Source of the DNA: Pelobacter sp.
Lineage (GTDB): Bacteria > Desulfobacterota > Desulfuromonadia > Geobacterales > Pseudopelobacteraceae
DNA: 64,000 nt
NCBI GenBank assembly: GCA_030824515.1
Contig: JAVBXN010000026.1
Location: forward strand, 1 to 64,000
Direction of reading: 5' to 3'
Both the position numbers and the translations under genes were made by a program. Positions within the stretch are counted from its first letter, which is position 1; each line of letters opens with the position of its first letter. A model generated the notes under the pieces. It was not told the origin of the DNA. It saw only the letters and a program-made list of their open reading frames with translations, and did no database searches. Below are positions 16,792 to 23,986 of this stretch, one piece after another.

Positions 16792-17688
16792 ATGATCAGT
16801 GCCATACGCATACTTGTATTTCTGCTGGCGATCGCCGGTTCGTATAACGTTCATGCCGCTGCCGTAAAGTTCAAACCCCTGGCGGTAGCAGGTCAGGACT
16901 CCCGAAATGTGCCCCTCAAGAGCCCGGAAGGGGTCGCCTGCGGTCCGGCAACGGTGCTGGTTTCCGATACCGGCAATGGCCGGTTGGTCCGCTACAGCCT
17001 GGTAAACGACGATCTCAAGGATGGCGCCGAGATCAGGCTGTCCCAGATAAGCTATCCACTCCGGGCAAGGTTGACACCCAAGGGGGAGGCGCTGGTTCTG
17101 GACGGCAAGAGCCGCAAGATTGTACGTGTCGCCGCTGACAACTCCTTTGCCGGCTACCTGGAACCACAGAACGTACCGGCGCCGGCCTCGATCGTAACCC
17201 GCAGTTTGACGATCGATGCCAGGGGCAATATCTATCTGGTGGATATTCTGGGTGAAAGGCTGCTGGTGCTGGACCCGAACGGCGTCTTTACCCGCCAGAT
17301 ACCGTTTCCGGCGGATTCCGGTTACATCTCTGACGTTGCCGTTGACCAGCAGGGCGCGATTCTGATCCTGGACAGCCAGAAGGACCAGGTATTCAGGGCC
17401 GCGTCAAACGAAAACACTTTCAAGGTCATGGCCAAGGATCTCCGGAATTATCTCTTCTATGCCGTTTCCATCGAAACAGACAGCCGTGGGCGGGTCTATC
17501 TGGTAGACCAGAATGACAACGGGGTGATTCTGCTCGGGCAGGATGGGGCTTTTCTGGGGCGTTATCTGAATTTCGGCTGGAAGCCGGGGCAGGTTTTTTA
17601 TCCGGCGCAGGGGTGTCTGGCCGGAAATGACATTTTCGTTATTGCCGATCGTGATAACAGCCGCGTTCAGCTGTTCAAGCTGCAATGA
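16792..17688 (+). CDS. Secreted NHL-repeat protein
   Basis: A 298-residue exported beta-propeller protein of the NHL type, related to the one at 1.6 kb. The signal peptide (MISAIRILVFLLAIAGSYNVHA) is followed by repeats such as GPATVLVSDTGNGRLVRY, IDARGNIYLVDILGERLLVLD and DSRGRVYLVDQNDNGVILLG. I prefer the ATG at 16792, which has AGGTGA 5 bases upstream; an ATG at 16786 overlaps the upstream stop by one base. It is coupled to the 16-heme cytochrome gene and followed 46 bases later by a third OmcS-like gene. NHL proteins in this setting may act as chaperones or assembly partners of filament cytochromes; the sequence cannot decide this. Confidence 0.76.
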   Translation: MISAIRILVFLLAIAGSYNVHAAAVKFKPLAVAGQDSRNVPLKSPEGVACGPATVLVSDTGNGRLVRYSLVNDDLKDGAEIRLSQISYPLRARLTPKGEALVLDGKSRKIVRVAADNSFAGYLEPQNVPAPASIVTRSLTIDARGNIYLVDILGERLLVLDPNGVFTRQIPFPADSGYISDVAVDQQGAILILDSQKDQVFRAASNENTFKVMAKDLRNYLFYAVSIETDSRGRVYLVDQNDNGVILLGQDGAFLGRYLNFGWKPGQVFYPAQGCLAGNDIFVIADRDNSRVQLFKLQ

Positions 17689-17734
17689 GAAACCGGTCGT
17701 TGCTTGTAAATATGATGCAAAGGTACAGCATGAT

Positions 17735-19078
17735 ATGTCGAAAGTAATTACGACAAATACAGCTTTACTGATCCTGGCCGCCTCTTTGATGCCTGCGATA
17801 ACATCCGCTTTCGGTGAGCAGGCGTCATATCCCAATGGCTTTCACAACGGCGGTACCGGAAATTGCGACGGGTGCCATGCCGGCCGGCCGCCATCCGTAC
17901 TCAGGAACACATCCTCTGCGGCGAAAGGAGTCACCGCCGCTACAGTTGTGCAGCGGCAGAGCATGCTGAATGGCAGCGATCCAAGTTCCACCTGCCTGAT
18001 TTGCCACTCGGCTCCGGTCGGGCAGAAACAGCCGTCCGGTTTTCTGATCGCCTCCAGCCGGGAATCTCTTGCAACGGGAGTTCAACCACCGTCGCAGTTA
18101 ACGCCCGGCGGGGATTTCGGCTGGCTGCTCAAGACATACAAGTGGTCGTCCAAGGGAGGCGGGGTAAACGACTCGCTTAGTCCCGGCGACAGCCATGGCC
18201 ATAATATCGTGGCGCAGGATTACGGTTTCAATGCGGATATGATCAATGCCGTTGCACCGGGCGGCACATATCCGTCAGATCGCTTGTCCTGCATCAGCTG
18301 CCATGACCCTCACGGCAATTATCGCCGGTCGGCCGCAGGCACTATCGGGTTGACCGGAATGCCGATCAAATCCTCCGGCTCTTACGGCGACAGCGCAGAT
18401 CCGGACTCAGCCGGCACGGTGGGAACCTACCGTCTGCTGGCCGGCGCGGGGTATCAACCGACTTCGCTGACAGGAGATTTTGCTTTCAAGGCCGATCCTC
18501 CCGCAGCGGTTTCGCCCGCGATATATAACCGGGCAGAAACAAGCAGCGACACCCGGGTTGCCTATGGCAAAGGAATGACGGAATGGTGTCGCAACTGCCA
18601 TGTCACCACGCACAAAAATGCCCATCCTATGGGTAGTGCCGGAAGGCTGACAACGGAAGTCATACGCATCTACAACCATTACCTGACCTCCGGCAACAGA
18701 TCCGGTTCAAAGGATAGCGCCTATAATTCGCTTGTGCCTTACGAAATGGGTAGCGACGACTATTCGGTTCTAAAGGCAACCGCGAACAGTAACGGCTCTG
18801 TCAGAAGCGGTCCACAGAATGGCGCAAACGTTATGTGCCTGAGCTGCCACAGGGCACACGCTTCCGGTTGGGACCACATGACCCGCTGGAATTTGCGAAA
18901 TGGAATCATCGTTAATGAAGGGACATTTGTCGGCACCGACAGTAAATCGCCTGTGTCATCCACGGCTGCCCAGGGCAGGCACTCGCTGGAAACCGGAAAA
19001 GCCTATTATGACCGCAAACCCGGATCATTTGCCGTCTTTCAGCGTTCCATGTGCAGTAAATGTCACGAGAAGGACTGA
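17735..19078 (+). CDS. Third six-heme OmcS-family cytochrome
   Basis: This 447-residue cytochrome has a signal peptide (TTNTALLILAASLMPAITSAFG) and six CXXCH motifs: CDGCH, CLICH, CISCH, CRNCH, CLSCH and a terminal CSKCH at 440-444. Blocks shared with OmcS include GFHNGGTGNCDGCH, LTPGGDFGWLLK, GHNIVAQDYGF, CHDPHGNYRR, GMTEWCRNCH and CHRAHASGW. It differs from the other two by a longer loop after the first heme (RPPSVLRNTSSAAKG...). An upstream extension of the frame overlaps the NHL gene and is not supported. The ribosome site is weak (AAAGG, 12 bases away). It is probably a filament-forming or surface cytochrome expressed under other conditions than omcS; paralogues of this kind could form distinct wires or mixed ones. 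Confidence 0.87.
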   Translation: MSKVITTNTALLILAASLMPAITSAFGEQASYPNGFHNGGTGNCDGCHAGRPPSVLRNTSSAAKGVTAATVVQRQSMLNGSDPSSTCLICHSAPVGQKQPSGFLIASSRESLATGVQPPSQLTPGGDFGWLLKTYKWSSKGGGVNDSLSPGDSHGHNIVAQDYGFNADMINAVAPGGTYPSDRLSCISCHDPHGNYRRSAAGTIGLTGMPIKSSGSYGDSADPDSAGTVGTYRLLAGAGYQPTSLTGDFAFKADPPAAVSPAIYNRAETSSDTRVAYGKGMTEWCRNCHVTTHKNAHPMGSAGRLTTEVIRIYNHYLTSGNRSGSKDSAYNSLVPYEMGSDDYSVLKATANSNGSVRSGPQNGANVMCLSCHRAHASGWDHMTRWNLRNGIIVNEGTFVGTDSKSPVSSTAAQGRHSLETGKAYYDRKPGSFAVFQRSMCSKCHEKD

Positions 19079-19129
19079 CAGAATATGTCACTAATATATT
19101 ACAATCAGTCCGCACAGAAAGGAAATGCC

Positions 19130-19489
19130 ATGGGAATTCTATCAAGTGTTTTGAAACAACTTACTTTGCGGAATCTTCTGCGGGCAAAGTTGGTGCTGAT
19201 AACTGTTGCGCTTGCAGTGGGTTGCAGCCGGAAGCCGGAACTGATCGGTACTTGGGAGAACACCACCGTCCCTGAATTGATCCAGTTCATGCCCGACAAC
19301 TCCGGCGTCATCCAGGGCAAGAATCAGCAACTATTGGTGTTTGCCTGGAAAGAGACGGCAAAGCACTCGTATGACCTTGATGTCAACTTCCAGGGTCAGA
19401 AAAAAAGTCTGAAGGGTTCCGTCATAAACGGCTTCCTGGTACTGGAAGGTGAGGGCGGTAAAGAAACATATGCAAAAAGGCGTTCGTGA
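19130..19489 (+). CDS. Small lipoprotein
   Basis: A 119-residue lipoprotein. The ATG at 19130 is chosen because AAGGAA precedes it by 5 bases; a longer frame starts at 19085. The signal contains LVLITVALAVGC, an acceptable lipobox, followed by SRKPELIGTWENTT. The mature part (GTWE...VPELIQFMPDNSGVIQ...FAWKET...YDLDVNFQGQKKSLKG) looks like a small beta-barrel or lipocalin-type domain of the kind often written as a 'GTWe' domain. It follows the third OmcS gene by 51 bases and is probably co-transcribed. No function can be assigned. Confidence 0.62.
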   Translation: MGILSSVLKQLTLRNLLRAKLVLITVALAVGCSRKPELIGTWENTTVPELIQFMPDNSGVIQGKNQQLLVFAWKETAKHSYDLDVNFQGQKKSLKGSVINGFLVLEGEGGKETYAKRRS

Positions 19490-19567
19490 ACAACTACGGC
19501 ACCACAATTCTTGCGCTCCCTGCGAAATGACGGGTTAGCGTAAATATTACAGAGGAGGAAATTCACT

Positions 19568-20494
19568 ATGTGCACCAGTAGCCTTTATCTCCCAACCCGT
19601 GCAGTGCTCGCCATGATCGGAGCGGTGTCGCTGATCTTTATTTCTTCCTGTGGTGAACAGTCGGCGTCGTCACAGGGTTCAGCAGCCAACGGCACAACCC
19701 TGGCCAAAGGATCGGAAGTAAACGCGCTTCCCCGCAGCGGCAAGCTTGTGTCCGCTTTGGCTCCTCCGAAGGCTATATTCGGCATGATCTGGGTCAACAC
19801 GTCTGAAAATCGCGAATATATCTTCGACGGTGCGGAATGGATACCTCACGACCGGTCAGCCGATGATTTTTATAAGTCGAAACAGCTTCAGGCAAAAAGC
19901 AGCTCTAAAACTACCGCGCTTGTTGAAGCAGATGTCTGTGTTGACGGCGACCCCTACTGCACGCCGACCGGTGCTCATGGCAAGCATGGCAGCTTCGACT
20001 GCCGGGTCTGTCATAAAGTTGGCGGGCGCCTGGCCTTCGACAGGAACGGGCCGGCGTACAAAACCGGCTATCCGGCACCGGTCTTTGACGCATCCACCAA
20101 GAGCTGTTCCAACGTTGCATGCCATACCGTTCCCCCGGGAACTTTCAGCTACTACTTTCCGGGAGGAGATGGTGAACCGGTGCTCACTACCGTATCTTAT
20201 GGCGGCGGAGTTCCCAGGGTTACTCCTTCCTGGTATGCAACCGGAGCGATCGGGTGCAGCGCTTGTCATGACAATCCTCCGAAAAACGGCTCGTCCGGTT
20301 CCAACTCGTGGCATAGCGGGTTCCATGGCGGGCAGGGGCCGACCGGGGCGTACAACCAATGTCAGCTGTGCCATCCCGATGCAAGCAGCCCTGGTAATGG
20401 CGCCGGTGACACAATTACCAGCTTCACGCTGCATGTGAACGGAACTGTAAATGTTCAGGCTGTTTTCAAGAGTAGCTGCTTCGGCTGTCACTGA
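19568..20494 (+). CDS. Five-heme CX4CH/CXXCH lipoprotein cytochrome with N-terminal module
   Basis: The 308-residue product starts with a lipoprotein signal (lipobox ISSC, then GEQSASS). Residues about 68-96 form a module (FGMIWVNTSENREYIFDGAEWIPHD) also present in the genes at 20765 and 22836. The C-terminal two thirds carry heme motifs CRVCH, CSNVACH (a CX4CH motif), CSACH, CQLCH and CFGCH, the last ending exactly at the stop. This C4-type plus C2-type layout fits a Geobacter family (a TIGRFAM model for CxxxxCH/CXXCH proteins exists). A perfect GAGGAGG site precedes the ATG. It is probably anchored in the outer membrane facing outward or in the periplasm, passing electrons to or from the OmcS-type proteins. 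Confidence 0.82.
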   Translation: MCTSSLYLPTRAVLAMIGAVSLIFISSCGEQSASSQGSAANGTTLAKGSEVNALPRSGKLVSALAPPKAIFGMIWVNTSENREYIFDGAEWIPHDRSADDFYKSKQLQAKSSSKTTALVEADVCVDGDPYCTPTGAHGKHGSFDCRVCHKVGGRLAFDRNGPAYKTGYPAPVFDASTKSCSNVACHTVPPGTFSYYFPGGDGEPVLTTVSYGGGVPRVTPSWYATGAIGCSACHDNPPKNGSSGSNSWHSGFHGGQGPTGAYNQCQLCHPDASSPGNGAGDTITSFTLHVNGTVNVQAVFKSSCFGCH

Positions 20495-20764
20495 CAGGCA
20501 GTCGCCTGATTGTGTTGCGGGATGACCGGAATGCCGGTTCGGCTATTTGGCGTGCCAGATAAGTCAAATAACGTTAAGCGTATTTAAGTAAAATACAATA
20601 AGGTAATATCATTGTTTTTATTTAATGGCTCGTTCGATGCATTGCAGGATGTTGGCAGTAAAAATTTATTATTTAACAGGTATTTGAAAGGCAGGCGCAC
20701 TGATACATATCTAGATCCAGATCCTCCGGATTGCCGGAAAAACAAGATAAAGGAGAATACACTC

Positions 20765-21676
20765 ATGAACAGTTGGCACATTTCTTCTGCACTAAGCAAA
20801 GTACCGGTAATGCTAGGGATGGTCGCTATTGCGTTTATAGCCGGCTGCGGTGGACAGACTTCTTCCTCCAGTGAGAGTGCGGCAAGCAAAACCAGCCAGG
20901 AGAAAAACATCCCTCTGCGCGGGAAGGTAATGCAGGCAAAAGCTCCGGCCAATGCGGTCTTCGGCATGATCTGGGTCAACACGACCAATAAACGGGAGTA
21001 TATTTTCGACGGTACTCAGTGGGCTCCACACGATAAGTCCGTAGATACTTTCTACGCGACCGGTAATGCAATCAAGTCTATACAAAAAACTCCGGCTAAG
21101 GAGACTGGTGAAAGTTGTTCTTCCTATGATTGCAATCCAGGGGGGGCACATAGAAAACACGCCCTCTACGACTGTAAAACGTGCCATATGATGCACGGCA
21201 AAGATCGTTTCGATCCAAATGGTCTTGCGGCAATCAAGCCGACTCCAGCCAATCCCAATCCACTCAAGCCGTCCTATAATGCTTCTGCAAAAACATGCTC
21301 CAACATCGCCTGTCACAGCATTCCTGCCGGGACATTCAGTTACTACTTTATTGACGGCGATGGTGAGCCTGCCTTGAACACGGTCAGCTACGGCGGGACA
21401 TTGGCCGCTGTCACACCCTCCTGGTACACAATCGGCGCCGGTTGCGGCGCTTGTCACGGCAACCCGCCACGCAACGGTTCAAACGGTTCCAATGTCTGGC
21501 ACAGTGGTTATCATGCCGGCACCATCACGGCTGCATCAAATCAGTGCCAGTTCTGCCATCCCGGTGAAAGCGGGACAGGCGGGCAAGGCACAACCATCGT
21601 CAACCCGGCATTACATGGTAATGGAATAGTCGAGGTCAAGGCCATATTCAAGTCTTCCTGTTTTGGTTGTCATTGA
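20765..21676 (+). CDS. Five-heme CX4CH/CXXCH lipoprotein cytochrome, paralogue of the previous gene
   Basis: A 303-residue lipoprotein (lipobox IAGC, then GGQTSSSS) with the same layout as the product of 19568-20494: a Ser-rich linker, the VFGMIWVNTTNKREYIFDGTQWAPHD module, then CKTCH, CSNIACH, CGACH, CQFCH and a C-terminal CFGCH directly before the stop. AAGGAG lies 9 bases before the ATG at 20765; the frame is open further upstream but without support. It is separated from its paralogue by 270 bases of AT-rich sequence, enough for its own promoter. The pair most likely arose by tandem duplication. Confidence 0.84.
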   Translation: MNSWHISSALSKVPVMLGMVAIAFIAGCGGQTSSSSESAASKTSQEKNIPLRGKVMQAKAPANAVFGMIWVNTTNKREYIFDGTQWAPHDKSVDTFYATGNAIKSIQKTPAKETGESCSSYDCNPGGAHRKHALYDCKTCHMMHGKDRFDPNGLAAIKPTPANPNPLKPSYNASAKTCSNIACHSIPAGTFSYYFIDGDGEPALNTVSYGGTLAAVTPSWYTIGAGCGACHGNPPRNGSNGSNVWHSGYHAGTITAASNQCQFCHPGESGTGGQGTTIVNPALHGNGIVEVKAIFKSSCFGCH

Positions 21677-21797
21677 TGCTTCCATGCACAGCAATCTGAG
21701 AAAATGCCAGAGCGACTCTGGATGATATCCGCTGAATTTAATAAAGCGCAGTCATGCGTATGATTACAGGAATACAAAACATGAGAAAGGAATTGTC

Positions 21798-22490
21798 ATG
21801 AAAAAAATACTTACAGTCGCAGTACTGTTATCACTAGGTGCGGGAGTCTCCTATGCAACTTCCATAAGCTTCTCAAAGCACAATCTTTCCACAAGCGGGA
21901 CGGGAGTCCACTCCACAACCCAGACCCAGATATGCATATTCTGCCATTCTCCACATAACCCCATGGGGGGGCCGTTATGGAATCGTACCCCGCCAACAAC
22001 CGATCCCGCGACATACCTTCTGTACACCTCCGGCAATACCTTGACCTCTGCGGCAAAGACAGCCCGGATCGACACCAGCAGCGTTTCAATCCTGTGTCTC
22101 AGTTGCCATGACGGAACCGTGGATGAGATCGGTTCACGAGTAATCAATAAATTCAACAACCCCATGACCATGGTTGACACGAACGGCACCTGGACAAAGT
22201 CCGGAGTGGTCTGGGACGGCAGGACACCGGTGAACCACCCGGTCGGTTTTGATTATCTGCTGGCACAATCGCAGAATCCCGACAAGTTGAGGCCGGCAAG
22301 GGATGTGACCACTCTGCTGGGTGAAGGTTTCAACGTGTTTTTCTTGTCAACGCAGACGGCCCCTTATTACAACTCGATGGAGTGCGCCACATGCCATACC
22401 GTCCATGATCCGGCAAATTCACCGTTTTTAAGGATCAGCAATGCAAACAATGCGTTATGCCTTGCTTGCCACATTGATAAAATATTTTGA
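21798..22490 (+). CDS. Four-heme c-type cytochrome
   Basis: A 230-residue exported cytochrome with signal peptide MKKILTVAVLLSLGAGVSYA and four CXXCH motifs: CIFCH near residue 46, CLSCH near 101, CATCH near 197 and CLACH near 221. The SFSKHNLSTSGTG...CIFCHSPHNP opening and the CATCHTVHDP block belong to a doubled-CXXCH cytochrome group that is widespread in Geobacter. AAAGGA precedes the ATG. It ends about 35 bases before a large hairpin that probably stops transcription, and the second riboswitch follows. It differs from its neighbours by lacking CX4CH motifs and lipoprotein features, so it may be a soluble periplasmic or secreted carrier. Confidence 0.83.
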   Translation: MKKILTVAVLLSLGAGVSYATSISFSKHNLSTSGTGVHSTTQTQICIFCHSPHNPMGGPLWNRTPPTTDPATYLLYTSGNTLTSAAKTARIDTSSVSILCLSCHDGTVDEIGSRVINKFNNPMTMVDTNGTWTKSGVVWDGRTPVNHPVGFDYLLAQSQNPDKLRPARDVTTLLGEGFNVFFLSTQTAPYYNSMECATCHTVHDPANSPFLRISNANNALCLACHIDKIF

Positions 22491-22525
22491 TCAGGAGGGG
22501 TGAATAGCCCCTGGTTTGGTGACAT

Positions 22526-22562
22526 CCCTCCCCTGGAAACCGGTCCGGTTTTCAGGGGAGGG
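22526..22562 (+). terminator. Strong hairpin, probable terminator, abutting the second riboswitch
   Basis: CCCTCCCCTG (22526-22535) pairs perfectly with CAGGGGAGGG (22553-22562), and the interior adds AAACCG/CGGTTT. It has no U-tract, so termination may be partial. It ends only 14 bases before the riboswitch aptamer, leaving no room for a promoter between them. Confidence 0.6.
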
Positions 22563-22576
22563 ACACGATGATAATC

Positions 22577-22662
22577 TTCCGTCAAAGGTAAACCCACCGA
22601 GAGATGGGTACACAAAGCCACAGGTCCAAAGTTCCATGAACCGGACAGCTGGGCTACCGGAG
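22577..22662 (+). promoter_or_regulatory. GEMM-I riboswitch, predicted c-di-GMP class
   Basis: The stretch repeats the first riboswitch of the window: TTCCG (22577-22581) can pair with CGGAG (22658-22662) as P1, followed by GGTAAACCC, a P2 with GAGA loop (one C.A mismatch), the linker GGTACACAAAGCC, and the closing GGGCTACCGG. The base equivalent to Vc2 position 20 is G22587, the c-di-GMP form, whereas the omcS copy has A. Directly downstream, ACGG-AGGT-CCGT (22672-22683) is a small hairpin that contains the GGAGG ribosome site of a short leader ORF, which suggests translation-level control. How ligand binding changes that hairpin cannot be read with confidence. Confidence 0.85.
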
Positions 22663-22683
22663 ATCCATTTGACGGAGGTCCGT

Positions 22684-22818
22684 ATGGAAACAACCGCTGC
22701 AAGTGCCATTCTCCCAAATATCCCCGAGTTTGATCACTGCTCCTTCCGGAGTATTCCCGAGACAAGTATATCCCGATCTATAAGGTTCCAGGTCCATATC
22801 GTTTTGCATATCAACTGA
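22684..22818 (+). CDS. 44-codon leader ORF behind the second riboswitch
   Basis: The ATG at 22684 has GGAGG 5 bases upstream, and the ORF ends at a TGA at 22816-22818, just before the AGGAGG site (22821-22826) of the next gene. The peptide (METTAASAILPNIPEFDHCS...) has no signal peptide or known motif. The DNA around its start resembles that around the omcS start (riboswitch end, GGAGG, ATGG-AACA), so it may be the eroded beginning of a cytochrome gene whose riboswitch was kept, or a true leader whose translation couples the riboswitch to the genes behind it. Coding status is uncertain. Confidence 0.45.
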   Translation: METTAASAILPNIPEFDHCSFRSIPETSISRSIRFQVHIVLHIN

Positions 22819-22835
22819 TGAGGAGGCGCCAAGCC

Positions 22836-23222
22836 ATGAAATCACACACATTGCAAAAGCATCAGCAAAAAACACAATCGCATATTCCGGCCAAGCGGAG
22901 CGTGCTAACCATGTTTCTTGTACTGGCGATTCTTTGCTTGTTCGGTCTCACTTCATTGCTTTCAGTGCCATCAGCATCAGCGAAAGAAATACAAAAACTG
23001 CCGCACGAACCGAAGAAAGCCAAAGTGCTCCAGGTCTATTTCAACACCACTGATAATCGTGAATACATATACAACGGCGAAGAATGGGTTCCACATGATG
23101 CCTCAATCGACACCTATGTCCTGAAAAAATATAAAAAGCCCAAGGTTCCCAAGACTCATTCCAATGGTAACGGAGCCGGCAATAATACTCATCCGTCCGA
23201 TAACCAAGGAGGCGCAAAATGA
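22836..23222 (+). CDS. Stand-alone NREYIYNGEEW module protein
   Basis: This encodes 128 residues. An AGGAGG site 9 bases upstream selects the ATG at 22836 over one at 22818. After a basic N-terminus there is one hydrophobic stretch (about residues 30-48: MFLVLAILCLFGLTSLLSV, ending SASA) that serves as a signal peptide or anchor. The body contains VLQVYFNTTDNREYIYNGEEWVPHDASIDTY, the module that is fused to the five-heme domain in the two lipoprotein cytochromes upstream. The tail is rich in Lys, Pro, Gly and Asn. Its stop overlaps the start of the next gene, a five-heme cytochrome lacking the module, as ATGA; the pair is thus a split version of the fused proteins. Confidence 0.75.
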   Translation: MKSHTLQKHQQKTQSHIPAKRSVLTMFLVLAILCLFGLTSLLSVPSASAKEIQKLPHEPKKAKVLQVYFNTTDNREYIYNGEEWVPHDASIDTYVLKKYKKPKVPKTHSNGNGAGNNTHPSDNQGGAK

Positions 23223-23914
23223 GAAGGCTGCTTACCGTCGCATTTGTCATTGCGTTGCTTATCCTTGCAATGCTCAGTTCCATTGCTGTCGGAAATAATT
23301 ATTGTCTTGACTCAAAGAATAACGATCTCTGCCCCGACATCATGCATACCAGGCACCAGGCATTCATGAACGATTGCAAGGCGTGCCACGACCTGACCAA
23401 CACATTCACCGTATCAGGAGCGTTCTTCAAGGACAGTTCCAAGGGCGCCTTCCTGGCGGGGGCTCCTGCTCCCGCCTTCACACCATCCGGCATCTGGAGT
23501 TCTCCAAAGACGAACGCTGCCGCCAGCTGTTCGAACATCGCATGCCACAACATACCAGCCGGTACTTACACCTACTACATATGGGACTGGGGTATCGAAG
23601 AAGCAGTGCCGGTTTCGGTCAACTATGGCGGCATGAACAGCGCAACTGCCTTCTGGCAGGATAACGCTGTAACCAATTGCATAAGTTGCCATGCCATTCC
23701 GCCCTATTCTCTTAATGTATGGCACAGCGGTTCTCATGGGAACTTCATGGTTGGGACAAACAACTGTGAAACATGTCATCCCGATGCAAAATCCAATGTG
23801 GCTCCTGATGGAAAGACAATTCTGTCCAATTACATAACGGCTCCAAGTCAGCATGCGAACGGCACTCTTGACGTGGTTGCCAAATTCACATCCAGATGTT
23901 TCGGATGTCACTGA
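23219..23914 (+). CDS. Five-heme CX4CH/CXXCH cytochrome (split form)
   Basis: A 231-residue exported cytochrome with signal peptide MRRLLTVAFVIALLILAMLSSIAVG. Heme motifs are CKACH, CSNIACH (CX4CH), CISCH, CETCH and a final CFGCH that ends the protein. Order and flanks (CSNIACHNIPAGTYTYY, NVWHSGSHG, CETCHPDA) match the C-terminal parts of the genes at 19568 and 20765, but the lipobox and the N-terminal module are missing; the module is supplied by the gene directly upstream, which overlaps it by 4 bases. GGAGG lies 6 bases before the ATG. The two products are likely to form a complex equivalent to the fused lipoproteins. Confidence 0.84.
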   Translation: MRRLLTVAFVIALLILAMLSSIAVGNNYCLDSKNNDLCPDIMHTRHQAFMNDCKACHDLTNTFTVSGAFFKDSSKGAFLAGAPAPAFTPSGIWSSPKTNAAASCSNIACHNIPAGTYTYYIWDWGIEEAVPVSVNYGGMNSATAFWQDNAVTNCISCHAIPPYSLNVWHSGSHGNFMVGTNNCETCHPDAKSNVAPDGKTILSNYITAPSQHANGTLDVVAKFTSRCFGCH

Positions 23915-23986
23915 CAGTGCCATGGTAATTGATTTGAATAAATATTTTATGTCTGGTCGTTCGGATATGAATCAAGGAGCCCAACC

